Origin: Solimicrobium silvestre
GTDB lineage: Bacteria > Pseudomonadota > Gammaproteobacteria > Burkholderiales > Burkholderiaceae_D
Length of the DNA stretch: 64,000 bases
Assembly (NCBI RefSeq): GCF_002976435.1
Contig: NZ_PUGF01000007.1
Span: 124,001 to 188,000, forward strand
Direction: 5' to 3'
The translations under genes were made by a program, and so were the position numbers. Under the pieces are notes generated by a model. The model ran no database searches. It saw only the letters and a program-made list of their open reading frames with translations, and had not been told where the DNA came from. Position 1 is the stretch's first letter; the number at the start of each line of letters is the position of its first letter. Shown here in pieces: positions 27,353 through 36,417 of the stretch.

Positions 27353-28258
27353 TCACATCATTGGTGCCTGCCCTTCAAACAGCGGCACCATCGAGCGGGT
27401 TCCATCATAGACTGCATCGAATAATTTTTTGATGCGCGGTACGTTTCGCAGTTCGGCGCGCGTGAGTAACCAGAGGTCACTGCGCCATTCTTTAGGTGGC
27501 GGCATCAACCTGCAAAGCGACGGTTCCAGATCGCCCATATAGCACGAAAGAACACCTAGCCCTGCGCCATCTTTGATTACGTTTAATACGTTAACGTAAC
27601 TGCTGGTGCGTATCACCGTGGCATTATCCAAGCCTTGCGCCCGCAACCACTTTGATGAATCCAGATGAGCAAAGCTATCATCACCGGCAACCCAAGGAAA
27701 TGCATTCATATTTTTAATACTGACGTTGCGCATTTTTTTCGAATAGTAAACTGTCGATTCGATTCGACACACTCGGCGACCAACCAATGGCTCAGGTGGA
27801 CGGCCGCCCGCCCTAATCGCCACATCGGCCTCCCCTTTAATAAGGTCGAGCAGCGCGGACGACGTATTAATATGTAATTGCACTCCGGACGAGCGCTGGA
27901 AGGATGTGAGAATAGATGGCAAAATTTGATGCATTAACGTGTCAGTCGTAGTTACCCGAACCAACCCACCCGGCCATGCGTCACGGCTACTCAATCGACG
28001 CATAGCCGTTTGCACTTCCAAATCAAGATCGGCAATAACACGCATCAAATCGTCGCCCGCTTCAGTCAGTTTATAACCTGACCGTGTTTTGCTAAAAAGC
28101 TGCACGCCAATATCTCGCTCCAGTCTTTGCAATCGGCGAAACGCGGTTGCATGGCTGACTGACATAGATAGTGCGGCGGCGGTCAACGATCCACCACGCC
28201 CAACATGCAAAAAGAATCGAAGATCGTCCCAGGAAATATTTTCAATTGGTGTTTTCAT
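27353..28258 (-). CDS. LysR-family transcriptional regulator
   Basis: Regulator of 301 residues. The N-terminal winged helix reads WDDLRFFLHVGRGGSLTAAALSMSVSHATAFRRLQRLE, followed by a substrate-binding domain (from about residue 92). It belongs to the CrgA/AaeR-like subgroup with a short effector domain. It is divergent from the secreted protein gene at 28507; the 248-bp gap between them is the natural place for its operator. Confidence 0.93.
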   Translation of the reverse strand: MKTPIENISWDDLRFFLHVGRGGSLTAAALSMSVSHATAFRRLQRLERDIGVQLFSKTRSGYKLTEAGDDLMRVIADLDLEVQTAMRRLSSRDAWPGGLVRVTTTDTLMHQILPSILTSFQRSSGVQLHINTSSALLDLIKGEADVAIRAGGRPPEPLVGRRVCRIESTVYYSKKMRNVSIKNMNAFPWVAGDDSFAHLDSSKWLRAQGLDNATVIRTSSYVNVLNVIKDGAGLGVLSCYMGDLEPSLCRLMPPPKEWRSDLWLLTRAELRNVPRIKKLFDAVYDGTRSMVPLFEGQAPMM

Positions 28259-28506
28259 AGCTCTCTTTATATAAAGAAATCCAATGCAGGACGGTTAAGG
28301 GTCGATTCTTACCTGCGTTTTTGAAATCTACTTTTGCATAAATGGTGGAACGAAATCTACTTGGATTATCTATACTAATGTGCACTGCCGTCAATAATCT
28401 TTCCTTCATTTTGATTGCAAAGTCGAAGAAGACAAGATGAATTTACATAATCAGCGCCAGGGTTCGTCGCTCAGGCAATTCCACTATTGAATATTTGGAG
28501 AAACTA

Positions 28507-29079
28507 ATGAAACGGTGTCTATCCCTTATTACGCTAGCAATATGTACATTGACTGCGCCACATTTTGCGTCAGCACAATCTGCCCCTCTTCCTGCGGTTG
28601 TGAGTCAACTACCACCGCACGACGGCCAACATGATTTTGACTTTAATATCGGAACTTGGAAAGCAAATGTCAAACGTCTAAAGAATCCGCTTACAGGTTC
28701 GAGTACTTGGATCGAGTTGCAGGGCACAGTCACGGTTCGCAAAATATGGGGTGGGCGCGCTCAAATGGATGAGGTCGAGCTGGATGGACCGAATGGGCAT
28801 TTTCAAATGATGACCCTGTTTCTCTATAGCCCCGGATCTCATCAATGGAGCGAACGTTTTGCCAACAGCGGTGATGGGGATCTGAGCGTGCCGATGATTG
28901 GAGAATTTAAAAGCGGTCGTGGAGAATTTTATAGTCATGAACAATACAAAGACAGGTACATTCTCGCCAGACAAATCTGGTCGGATATTACAGCCGATTC
29001 CCACCGGCTGGAACAGTCATTTTCTAGCGACGGCGGCGTGACATGGGAACCCAATTATGTCGCAACTTTGACGCGCTAA
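28507..29079 (+). CDS. Secreted protein, DUF1579-like
   Basis: Protein of 190 residues with a signal peptide (MKRCLSLITLAICTLTAPHFASA). The mature part begins HDGQHDFDFNIGTWKANVKRL and has WGGRAQMDEVELDG, which resembles lipocalin-like DUF1579 proteins; this is recognition by pattern only. ATG 28507 has TTGGAG 6 nt upstream. It is divergent from the LysR regulator, a probable controller. Confidence 0.7.
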   Translation: MKRCLSLITLAICTLTAPHFASAQSAPLPAVVSQLPPHDGQHDFDFNIGTWKANVKRLKNPLTGSSTWIELQGTVTVRKIWGGRAQMDEVELDGPNGHFQMMTLFLYSPGSHQWSERFANSGDGDLSVPMIGEFKSGRGEFYSHEQYKDRYILARQIWSDITADSHRLEQSFSSDGGVTWEPNYVATLTR

Positions 29080-29128
29080 AAGCACTCGTGGCTGGTTGCT
29101 TTATGTGGCGGATTCAACCGGCTGAATG

Positions 29129-29821
29129 TTATTTTGCAGGTACAAACTCGTTCAAAAAAACGGGAATTTGTCGACCGGTAGAAATGAGATAGGCAACCAT
29201 CGGACTTACGACTTTTCTTACCGCAGGTTTAGATGTCATCCTGATGCGCCATTGAATTAATTTCGGTGTTTCTTCTGTCATTTCGGCGCCCATTCTGGCG
29301 CCAAATAACTGCGCCATATAAAAGGCAATATCGGCGTAAGAGTACGTGCCACCGAGGAAATCGCCCTTACCTAAAGCATCTTCCATTTCACGGTAAAAAC
29401 GAGCAGCACCAATTCGGGATGCAATCGCCACCGGATCATTAGGTGAATCTTGAAGCCCCATTAACCAAATAATATGCGGGAAGTACACTTCATCCGACTT
29501 GTGTTCAATTTGACGAGCGTGGGCGCGGGCAATAGGGTCGGCAGGCCACAGCGCCGGGCTTGGCTTCAAATCTTCTAAATATTCAAAGATTTGGGTGGAA
29601 TCGAATATCTCCAAATCTCCATCAATTAAAATTGGCACTTGCTGCTTCGGATTTACTCTGACAACATCAAGATGCTTCGGGCTGTAGCCATCCTTGTTAT
29701 TGAAGGGAACCATCACAAGCTCGAAATCTAACCCTTTTTCATAGGCAGCAATCTCCACTTTGGCCCCAAACATGCTCAATGGACCGGAATATAATCGCAT
29801 TTTTGACATATAAGTCTTCAT
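29129..29821 (-). CDS. Glutathione S-transferase family protein
   Basis: Protein of 230 residues with an N-terminal thioredoxin-like domain (MRLYSGPLSMFGAKVEIAAYEKGLDFELVMV; cis-Pro in KQQVPILIDGD; glutathione-gamma-Glu site FDSTQIFEYLE) and a helical C-terminal domain. The catalytic residue is probably Ser13 rather than Cys. ATG 29821 has GGAGAAC 5 nt upstream; a longer frame to 29875 is unlikely. Substrate unknown. Confidence 0.92.
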   Translation of the reverse strand: MKTYMSKMRLYSGPLSMFGAKVEIAAYEKGLDFELVMVPFNNKDGYSPKHLDVVRVNPKQQVPILIDGDLEIFDSTQIFEYLEDLKPSPALWPADPIARAHARQIEHKSDEVYFPHIIWLMGLQDSPNDPVAIASRIGAARFYREMEDALGKGDFLGGTYSYADIAFYMAQLFGARMGAEMTEETPKLIQWRIRMTSKPAVRKVVSPMVAYLISTGRQIPVFLNEFVPAK

Positions 29822-29881
29822 TGTAAGTTCTCCTCCACAAGCATATCGCCACGGGGCATCTCCCAGTGGCGACAATTCAAA

Positions 29882-31261
29882 TTAAAGTTGCAGCAATGAA
29901 ACCGCCACCGAAGTCATCGCTGTCACACCGGTTCGCAAAGTAAGTTCTGGAGTGGGTTCAAAATGACTGGTGTGAGGGCCGGGTAATGGCTTTCCTGCTT
30001 TTTGCGCAGCAGCGAATTTTGCCGGGTCCATTGCGCCCAGCCTGAACATGACAACGGGAATCTGACGATCAGGCAAACCGAAATTACCGAAATCTTCGCT
30101 GCCCATGATCGGAGGTTCAACAGAGACATTGCTTGCACCTAGTGCTATAGCCAATTCAGATTTCACCCGATTCGACAATGCGGGATCGTTAAAGAGTGCT
30201 GGGCCTGATTCCTCCTTGAGCACAGTGACAATAGGCTGGCGATCTTCAGGTACGCCGGCTGAAAGTGCTACACCCTGAGCTGTGCGCTTCACACCATCAA
30301 TAATAATCTTCATTGCCTTATCACTATAGGCGCGCGTAGTGAGTTCCATTTTGACTTCATCGGGGATGATGTTGCGCTTGGTACCGCCACGGATATCGCC
30401 GATGGTTACAACGGCAGGGTCGAGCGGATCTTGCTGACGGCTGACGATGGTTTGCAACTGCACGATAAATTCACCAGCCATCACAACAGGATCGATAGTC
30501 GCATGCGGTCTGGCACCGTGCCCGCCTACTCCGCGCATGGTAACGTCGATAGATGTCACAGCAGCAGCGGTATTACCGCTGCTGACCGAAACCGTTCCGG
30601 CGGCCAGGGTGTTGGTGTCATGCAGCATGATGACCATATCGGGTGTACCAAACCGTTCATAGAGATGATCGGCCAGCATGGCTTTGGCCCCATCCAGAGT
30701 TTCTTCAGATGGTTGGCCAATCAGCATCAAGGTTCCGTGCCAGCTTGATCGATTGGCAGCCAGTGCCCGTGCCGTGCCTATCATTGTGGTGACATGCACG
30801 TCATGGCCGCAAGCATGCATAACGCCGACTTCCTGACCTGCTGCGTTCGTGCTTTTGACATGACTGGCGTAACTGACTCCGGTTTCTTCGATGATCGGCA
30901 AAGCATCCATGTCGGCCCGCAGTAGCAGACGCGGGCCGGGACCGTTTTCCAATATGGCTACCACACCAAATGCCTGGCTACCGTCAGGATATTTTCCTAC
31001 CCGTTCAGTAACCTTGTAGCCAGCTTTGCGCAATTCGCTGGCCAGAATTTCAGAAGTTCTTTGTTCGTGATGCGACAGTTCGGGGTGGGAGTGGATGTCT
31101 TTATACGTGTTGACCAGTTCGGCAATGTCACTGTTGAGCTGGTGGTCCATAATTTGATTCAGTGGTGAAAATGCTTTGTCATCATCCCCATAGCTTGTAG
31201 ATAGAGTGATAGTCAGAACAATTGCTACGGCGAGATTGATACCAGATTTCAAGTGGTGCAT
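29882..31261 (-). CDS. Exported M20D-family amidohydrolase
   Basis: Metallo-amidohydrolase of 459 residues with a signal peptide (about 1-25). Metal-site motifs are visible: HACGHDVHVTTM, LIGQPSEETLDGA, MGSEDFGNFG and a late His in PHTSHFEPTPE. The family removes acyl groups from amino acids (hippurate/IAA-amino-acid hydrolase type), here probably in the periplasm. AGGAG lies before the ATG. The GST gene follows on the same strand after 60 bp. Confidence 0.92.
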   Translation of the reverse strand: MHHLKSGINLAVAIVLTITLSTSYGDDDKAFSPLNQIMDHQLNSDIAELVNTYKDIHSHPELSHHEQRTSEILASELRKAGYKVTERVGKYPDGSQAFGVVAILENGPGPRLLLRADMDALPIIEETGVSYASHVKSTNAAGQEVGVMHACGHDVHVTTMIGTARALAANRSSWHGTLMLIGQPSEETLDGAKAMLADHLYERFGTPDMVIMLHDTNTLAAGTVSVSSGNTAAAVTSIDVTMRGVGGHGARPHATIDPVVMAGEFIVQLQTIVSRQQDPLDPAVVTIGDIRGGTKRNIIPDEVKMELTTRAYSDKAMKIIIDGVKRTAQGVALSAGVPEDRQPIVTVLKEESGPALFNDPALSNRVKSELAIALGASNVSVEPPIMGSEDFGNFGLPDRQIPVVMFRLGAMDPAKFAAAQKAGKPLPGPHTSHFEPTPELTLRTGVTAMTSVAVSLLQL

Positions 31262-31381
31262 GGTAGCTCCTAAAAAAATGGGTGCGATTTTAATTTAAAC
31301 AGGAAATCAAACTACTTCACCACTATGGCCGGATGTGCTGCCAACGAATGGCGTCTAAGAACCTTGCGCTGAACAAGGCGA

Positions 31382-31960
31382 CTATCCGAATGGATTTACC
31401 CCTATCAGCCATACATGACCAAAATGAGCGAACAATACAAAAGCTATAAGCCCGATGCAGATTACCATCAAGTCTCGCCAAATTCCGATTACAGGATAAA
31501 TTACGCCAGAAAGCCGATCTCGACGACGCGAAACAGCAAAATTCGTGATTGACCAGATCAGAAAAGCTCCAAATAAAATGGTATCTGCAAGAGTTCCATT
31601 CGCCAGCAAATGTGCTGCTGCCCACACTTTTACGGCTAAAAGCATGGGGTGTCCAATAATTGCTTTTATTCGATTTCCAGGTACATAGGTTGCGACAAGA
31701 AGGAGAAATGAAATTAGCATAAGACCGGCTGTAAGATGCCGTGTCCATGTTGGAGGCACCCATAAAATAATTGGTGTTGATCGCGCCAGTCCAAATCCCC
31801 AGATGATCAGCCCGAAACCAATAATCGAAACGACGGAGTAGATTCCTTTCCATGGCATTGCACCAATACGCTCAATTTGCCTAGCGCGCCAACCATCAGC
31901 GAATAACCGGATTGAGTGAACTCCGAAAAAAAGAAATAATCCTGAAACTAGAATTAACAT
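31382..31960 (-). CDS. NnrU-family membrane protein
   Basis: Membrane protein of 192 residues with about six helices and the NnrU features: GVHSIRLFADGWRARQIERIGAMPWKGIYSVVSIIGF, and GHPMLLAVKVWAAAHLLANG. NnrU occurs with nitric-oxide-related denitrification genes but also alone; no other denitrification gene is visible here, so the function stays open. AAGGAC precedes the ATG. Confidence 0.9.
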   Translation of the reverse strand: MLILVSGLFLFFGVHSIRLFADGWRARQIERIGAMPWKGIYSVVSIIGFGLIIWGFGLARSTPIILWVPPTWTRHLTAGLMLISFLLLVATYVPGNRIKAIIGHPMLLAVKVWAAAHLLANGTLADTILFGAFLIWSITNFAVSRRRDRLSGVIYPVIGIWRDLMVICIGLIAFVLFAHFGHVWLIGVNPFG

Positions 31961-32147
31961 GATTTAGTCCTTAAAATTCTGAATAAAGAACGAACATTGA
32001 GTAAATTACTGTCTAGATAAAATATTGATTTTTCAATCGCTTGAAATTATTGGCGTGCCGAAAATGCCTGTCACCCACAACCGCGAACGGCTCCTAATCA
32101 ACGGGTTACTGCCAGATGGATTATTACTGCTATGAGTACTGAGTGCC

Positions 32148-32296
32148 GAGACTGTGTAAAAACAAAAAATTTCCAACTTTTTCTGAAAAATCATGGGTAG
32201 GGAGATCATTCCCTGCGTCGAAAAAATTGAATAGAGCGTGTTTTAAGAGGCCGATTTTTTCGAGTGTAAATTAATTTTGAGTTTTTACACAGTCTC
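32148..32296. mobile_element. MITE-like element, copy 1 (149 bp)
   Basis: Perfect 16-bp terminal inverted repeats GAGACTGTGTAAAAAC (32148-32163) and GTTTTTACACAGTCTC (32281-32296) enclose an A+T-rich core without an open reading frame. TGCC stands directly on each side (32144-32147, 32297-32300), consistent with a 4-bp target duplication. The stretch 32142-32300 is identical, base for base, to 36263-36421. It is a non-autonomous element; the parent transposase is not in this window. The rest of the 31961-32355 gap contains no recognisable gene. Confidence 0.85.
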
Positions 32297-32355
32297 TGCC
32301 CATAGTTGACATAGACTGCTCTACACTGCGGTCAGTCAAACTCAACTTTCCTAGC

Positions 32356-32916
32356 TCAAAGACTATTGTCTCTGCCTGAAAGCCAAGCGGAATAATTCAG
32401 CTTTGCCCGCTCCAAATTGGATTGCATCGAATAAAACAAATCTGCGCCGCCGTCATATGGGGAATATGCGGTTCCGAGTTTAGTGTTTGCGAACATGACT
32501 GGGCCGGTCAAATCATTGGCTTTGGCCAGAATTAAATCGTCGAATCTGGCCCTCTGCCACCTGACTGGGACTGAAAAAAATTGCCATTCATCATCGTCAT
32601 ACTCATAGGTCATTGCATATACTGGCAGTATCCCATTTAAGGGAGTATCAAGGTCATCTTGCCAAATTTTGTCTGAGCCAAATTGACCAAGGAACAAAAT
32701 ACAGTCGCTGTCTTCCCCGAGAATATCGGAGGCAACTGTATTGTGACGCCGAAGCAATTCCAGTCGTTCAGACTCAGATTCAGCATAACGTTTTGATTCA
32801 GGGAGGCTATGAATACGAAGCCAACGATCGGCATATGCATCACGGCACAAGAATCCCGCTGGTGCGGCATTCGGAAAATTCTTACTCCATTCGGCAGACG
32901 CTTTTGTTTGTTTCAA
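32356..32916 (-). CDS. Hypothetical protein, 186 aa
   Basis: Soluble protein without a signal peptide or membrane helix, which I do not recognise with confidence. Visible features are RWLRIHSLPESKRYAESESE near the N-terminus, an acidic middle and WQFFSVPVRWQRARFDDLILAKAND. The pattern resembles small immunity-like families (perhaps DUF3885-like), but this is weak. The start is uncertain: the frame opens with a TTG at 32916 with no clear ribosome site. It is the first gene to the right of MITE copy 1. Confidence 0.6.
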   Translation of the reverse strand: MKQTKASAEWSKNFPNAAPAGFLCRDAYADRWLRIHSLPESKRYAESESERLELLRRHNTVASDILGEDSDCILFLGQFGSDKIWQDDLDTPLNGILPVYAMTYEYDDDEWQFFSVPVRWQRARFDDLILAKANDLTGPVMFANTKLGTAYSPYDGGADLFYSMQSNLERAKLNYSAWLSGRDNSL

Positions 32917-33006
32917 TTGGTAATCACTTTATGATAGGTCGTTGAGCCAGATGACGGCAAGGTGCGGCAAGAAGTCCTTTTAGTTCAAAACTTTACTATT
33001 CACTAT

Positions 33007-33498
33007 TTATTCAATTATCTTCCCACTTAAAGGAAATAAGCCTGAAATAATATCTTGGTTAGAAAGTGTTGATCCCACCCATACAATTGCTTTTGAAGCT
33101 CCAGCACCCAACGCCAATTCTCGCATGACGCGAAATTCAATTTGAGTAAATCCACCTTCTGGATCAACTAAGGGATGAATAATAATTATTGGATTTGGTG
33201 CAAAGAAGTTCTTTATCTCCAATTTTTTGATGAATGATTTGATTAGATACTCAGCACAAGTAAAATCTGAAAAAAGTGATCTCGGATGTGTAAATGGATT
33301 TATAACTTCAGTGTCCGGTTGACCTCTTAGTTGATAAGCATCCTCACCTATTGAAACTACCATTTTATTCACAGGCAACTTTTTATTTATTGCGATCCAT
33401 GGCGTTTCAGAAATAAATTTTCCTGATTCGGGGCTAGTTACTGTAAGTTTTTGCGCCGAAATCTGAACATAAACTGTTTGTTTAAAAAAATTGGCCAT
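33007..33498 (-). CDS. Stand-alone MreB-like N-terminal half (actin fold)
   Basis: Protein of 163 residues that aligns with the first half of MreB. VSIGEDAYQLRGQPDTEVINP matches the MreB VGHDAKQMLGRTPGN region, DFTCAEYLIKSFIKKL matches DFFVTEKMLQHFIKQV, and RVMRELALGAGASKAIVW matches RAIRESAQGAGAREVFLI. MreB is about 347 residues, so domain II (subdomains IIA/IIB) is absent. The nucleotide-phosphate loop DLGTANT is replaced by QISAQKL, so ATP binding is probably lost. It could regulate or cap MreB filaments, or be a relic; the intact frame argues against simple decay. Confidence 0.75.
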   Translation of the reverse strand: MANFFKQTVYVQISAQKLTVTSPESGKFISETPWIAINKKLPVNKMVVSIGEDAYQLRGQPDTEVINPFTHPRSLFSDFTCAEYLIKSFIKKLEIKNFFAPNPIIIIHPLVDPEGGFTQIEFRVMRELALGAGASKAIVWVGSTLSNQDIISGLFPLSGKIIE

Positions 33499-33615
33499 AA
33501 CGAACTGATTATCCTTATTATTTGACCGTCGGATCCGTGCCGAAATTTAGTCGTTACTCGTCAGAACTATTCTGAAACCCCTTAAGGCGCTCTTTGAACT
33601 GTATTGAATCCATTT

Positions 33616-34014
33616 TCATTGTTCCGGATTGGTTCCCCATCCATCGAATTCGCAGTCATGCTCGAATCCCAATTCGCACATATCCTTAGTCCATTCCAGC
33701 ACAGAGCTGTCATTCATAGGGAATTTAGCTGTCCAACCGGTAATGATTTGAATATTTTTGTCCGACGCAGAAGGTCCATGATTAACTTGATAGCTTCTGT
33801 TAAGTAACGCAGTTGCGAGCGCGTCGGCCTTTGCAGAAGTATTTGTATAAAAAAAGAACTCCAACTTAAGCTCCTTCTCAGGAGTAACGTTGTATTTGCG
33901 AAGTTGCATAAGTGTTTGCGGTGTCATCGTCAGTTGACGATTGGTAATTTCCACAAACGATTCTCTAGGAACGAATTTTTTTGGTTCATTTGAGAAGAAT
34001 TTAAATATTCCCAT
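33616..34014 (-). CDS. RraB-domain (RNase E inhibitor-like) protein
   Basis: Protein of 132 residues. The C-terminal 85 residues fit the RraB fold: KLEFFFYTNTSAKADALATALLNRSYQV, then TGWTAKFPMNDSSVLEWTKDMCELGFEHDCEFDGWGT. RraB binds RNase E in gammaproteobacteria, but many short paralogues sit in variable loci and may act as immunity or regulatory proteins. AGGACATCA precedes the ATG. It lies among other small A+T-rich genes between the two MITE copies. Confidence 0.8.
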   Translation of the reverse strand: MGIFKFFSNEPKKFVPRESFVEITNRQLTMTPQTLMQLRKYNVTPEKELKLEFFFYTNTSAKADALATALLNRSYQVNHGPSASDKNIQIITGWTAKFPMNDSSVLEWTKDMCELGFEHDCEFDGWGTNPEQ

Positions 34015-34127
34015 TGATGTCCTTAAGTATTTTGGAGAAGAGATTCGATAGGCATGAACAACTTCAACTCATATTCTGTGCACGGAGCGGGAGTTCGAAG
34101 TTCTTGTATTGTTCTACTTCTGAAATT

Positions 34128-34406
34128 TCATTCGTGAAAGACCTGATAAATATGTCGTAACTCGAATGAAACAACATCGTCGCTTTTTAACTGATGCGCA
34201 TCGCTGTGTAACAGGTTGTTGTCGACAGTACCCTGCAGTCTATCACCTTTTACATCTGTCACTTTGACCCAAAACCGCTCTATATCATCAGCGCAAATCT
34301 TGACAAGTGATCCCACGCGCACTTCCGAGAGTTCGTCCGACGACGGCGCCTCGAATGTAGCTGGATACATCTTGTGCATCTGTTGTGCGTCACTAAAAAT
34401 TGCCAT
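34128..34406 (-). CDS. Small DUF2314-like protein
   Basis: Protein of 92 residues. RVGSLVKICADDIERFWVKVTDVKGDRLQGTVDNNLLH, and later HIYQV, fit the pattern of DUF2314-type domains (FWV.V..., G.VDN.L). No known function; relatives occur next to toxin-immunity loci. The ribosome site (AGGAA, 11 nt before the ATG) is distant. Confidence 0.65.
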   Translation of the reverse strand: MAIFSDAQQMHKMYPATFEAPSSDELSEVRVGSLVKICADDIERFWVKVTDVKGDRLQGTVDNNLLHSDAHQLKSDDVVSFELRHIYQVFHE

Positions 34407-34881
34407 AGTCCGAAGATTCCTAGCAGGTCTATTAGTCTATTATCGTTGTCGGAAAATTGGTGTCTCCCGCCACCGTCTGGAATGTGCCGACACCGAGCGG
34501 ATGCCGACATACGGCACTGTCTCCTGTCCTGCGCATTGCAGGCATACGCAGCTGGCAAACAATAAATTAAAAAAATCAAAATAGCAATTTTTCTGTTCTA
34601 TGGCAGCACAACCCAGATTGCAGTCGTTGAGGTGCTTCAGTGATTGCCAGGACGGTGCCCTGAAGAGACAGTCGAAGATCTACATCACTATCATTGAACC
34701 CATTCAATTATTCATTTTTTATTTTGGAGCTTTTCAACAAAATCTTCTGTAAACGGCCGGTCAAAGTCCTACAAACCAGTTATTCATTCTGTTCATGGGG
34801 GGTAAATGCGGCAGATTAAACCGTTCTGTGGGCGCCAATCATGTAAAACTAGTTGCGTTCCGCCTTATACATCCTATTGAA
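34407..34881. other. 475-bp intergenic stretch without a recognised gene
   Basis: I see no supported gene here. On the minus strand a 19-codon open stretch (34712-34768) reads DFDRPFTEDFVEKLQNKK before a stop. It looks like the tail of a lost gene but is too short to assign. Confidence 0.4.
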
Positions 34882-36204
34882 TTAATCTTCGTAAGAATAT
34901 CTAAACTCACCTTCTGGAAGCATTAATTTCGGAATTAATTTTCCAGCCTCCACAATTACGACGTCAACAGGCATTGCATCCAAAGGATCGTTTAAACGGT
35001 ATGCATAAATTAGTCTACGACCAATAACGGGTAATAAAGCATATGGAATATCATGCGGCGTAAGAGCTGCAAGTGAGCCCATCCAAATCGGGCGTTTAGT
35101 TACGTCATCGACTGCATAAATAGGATGAATTACCTGCATATCATATGCGTCAGAGAGCGTTGCTTTACCCCCAAATCTTAAATACATATTTTGCGGTGAA
35201 ATTAAAACTGAAGGTTTTTCAATCGTCAGGTTTTTCAAAACAGCATTATAAACGTCGAATTGAAATTGGTTATCAAAATGTTGATACATCTTTGTTTGAT
35301 CAATAGTTAAGGGATTAATGCCAGTCATTCTTATCAATTGCGCGGCCATCATCGATTTATCATTTTCTTCGACCGATTTTGGAAACTTACTGGCGTGTCC
35401 ATAGCCGACATAAATAAATATTTTTGCTTTGGGGTTTTGTTTGAAAACACGGTCAACCAAATTTGCAGCCTCACCCGTTTCACGATTTTTAAAATTTTTT
35501 TCTCCCGATAATTTAGGGTCGGGCCAGTGATCATAGCTGACAAATTTCCAACCTGATTTCACGGCGTCATTCAGAAAACTCGCATACATTGTTTCAGAAC
35601 TATAATAGCCAGTATCTTTAACGACATATCCATTGGCTAATGGGAATGGAGTTGATGAATCAAATGTTTCACAGGCAAGATATTCGTAGCCAATTTTTTT
35701 TAATTCCCGTGCCAACAACATTGCAAAAACCCGATGAACTGGAACGTGATGCGCTTCATTTAATATGACCACCTGTCTGGTTTTGGCTTCCCTAGTAATC
35801 GCACTAATAGCATCTTCAATTTTTGCGGCATTAATGTCGATAAGTACATCGCTTGTATCTCTTGGTTGGCTTTTGGAATTTAATTCTCTAGATTTACTGA
35901 GCCTATCAAAATTTTTTACTGCACCGACACTATCGCCCGCAAATGATTGCATGGTTGCAAGATGATCTAATGCCGCGTCAGTATGCCAAAATTTTTCGGT
36001 TGAATCATTTATGTCGGCATTTTCTTGCTTAGTTAGATTGTTCTCAGCTTCTTTTAAATCCTTTAGCCTTGTTATTTCTGGAAGTTGTTTCTCAAGTATT
36101 GGCGGAACAGTTACGGCCGCGAAAATCGGAGAAAATGCGAGATGCGTTAAAAGTAAAAAAATTGCAAACTGAGTAGCTGGCTGACTCGTATTTTTATTTT
36201 TCAC
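34882..36204 (-). CDS. Secreted ChaN/EreA-like protein
   Basis: Protein of 440 residues with an N-terminal signal (FAIFLLLTHLAFSPIFA). A helical region (about 35-125) is followed by a domain with VVILNEAHHVPVHRVFAMLLARELKKIGYEYLACETF and VGYGHASK, the Glu/His pattern of the ChaN/EreA/TIKI-like superfamily of heme-binding or hydrolase proteins. The biochemical role is unknown. It starts with GTG, with AGGAA 8 nt upstream. Codon use is A+T-rich relative to the cbb3 genes. It is the last gene before MITE copy 2. Confidence 0.7.
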   Translation of the reverse strand: MKNKNTSQPATQFAIFLLLTHLAFSPIFAAVTVPPILEKQLPEITRLKDLKEAENNLTKQENADINDSTEKFWHTDAALDHLATMQSFAGDSVGAVKNFDRLSKSRELNSKSQPRDTSDVLIDINAAKIEDAISAITREAKTRQVVILNEAHHVPVHRVFAMLLARELKKIGYEYLACETFDSSTPFPLANGYVVKDTGYYSSETMYASFLNDAVKSGWKFVSYDHWPDPKLSGEKNFKNRETGEAANLVDRVFKQNPKAKIFIYVGYGHASKFPKSVEENDKSMMAAQLIRMTGINPLTIDQTKMYQHFDNQFQFDVYNAVLKNLTIEKPSVLISPQNMYLRFGGKATLSDAYDMQVIHPIYAVDDVTKRPIWMGSLAALTPHDIPYALLPVIGRRLIYAYRLNDPLDAMPVDVVIVEAGKLIPKLMLPEGEFRYSYED

Positions 36205-36268
36205 GTTGAAATTTCCTGATTGGTTTTAAGATTTTCAGAATTTGTCGATGCACTGACTGCTTAGTGCC

Positions 36269-36417
36269 GAGACTGTGTAAAAACAAAAAATTTCCAACTT
36301 TTTCTGAAAAATCATGGGTAGGGAGATCATTCCCTGCGTCGAAAAAATTGAATAGAGCGTGTTTTAAGAGGCCGATTTTTTCGAGTGTAAATTAATTTTG
36401 AGTTTTTACACAGTCTC
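36269..36417. mobile_element. MITE-like element, copy 2 (149 bp)
   Basis: Identical and in the same orientation to copy 1 at 32148-32296, with the same 16-bp terminal inverted repeats and TGCC on both sides (36265-36268, 36418-36421). The two copies bracket 3.97 kb containing five minus-strand genes. The remainder of the 36205-36726 gap is A+T-rich and without a recognised gene. Confidence 0.85.

Noticed and set aside
31323-31853. Open frame of 176 codons overlapping the NnrU gene in another minus-strand frame
   Set aside because: The NnrU frame has clear family motifs and a ribosome site; the alternative translates to a Cys/Ser/Arg-rich product typical of a shadow frame.
34280-34579. 99-codon minus-strand frame upstream of the DUF2314-like gene
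   Set aside because: It overlaps the supported gene in another frame and has no recognisable features.
34712-34768. Short minus-strand frame reading like a protein C-terminus
   Set aside because: Only 18 codons remain before an upstream stop; it may be a gene relic but is too short to annotate as a pseudogene.
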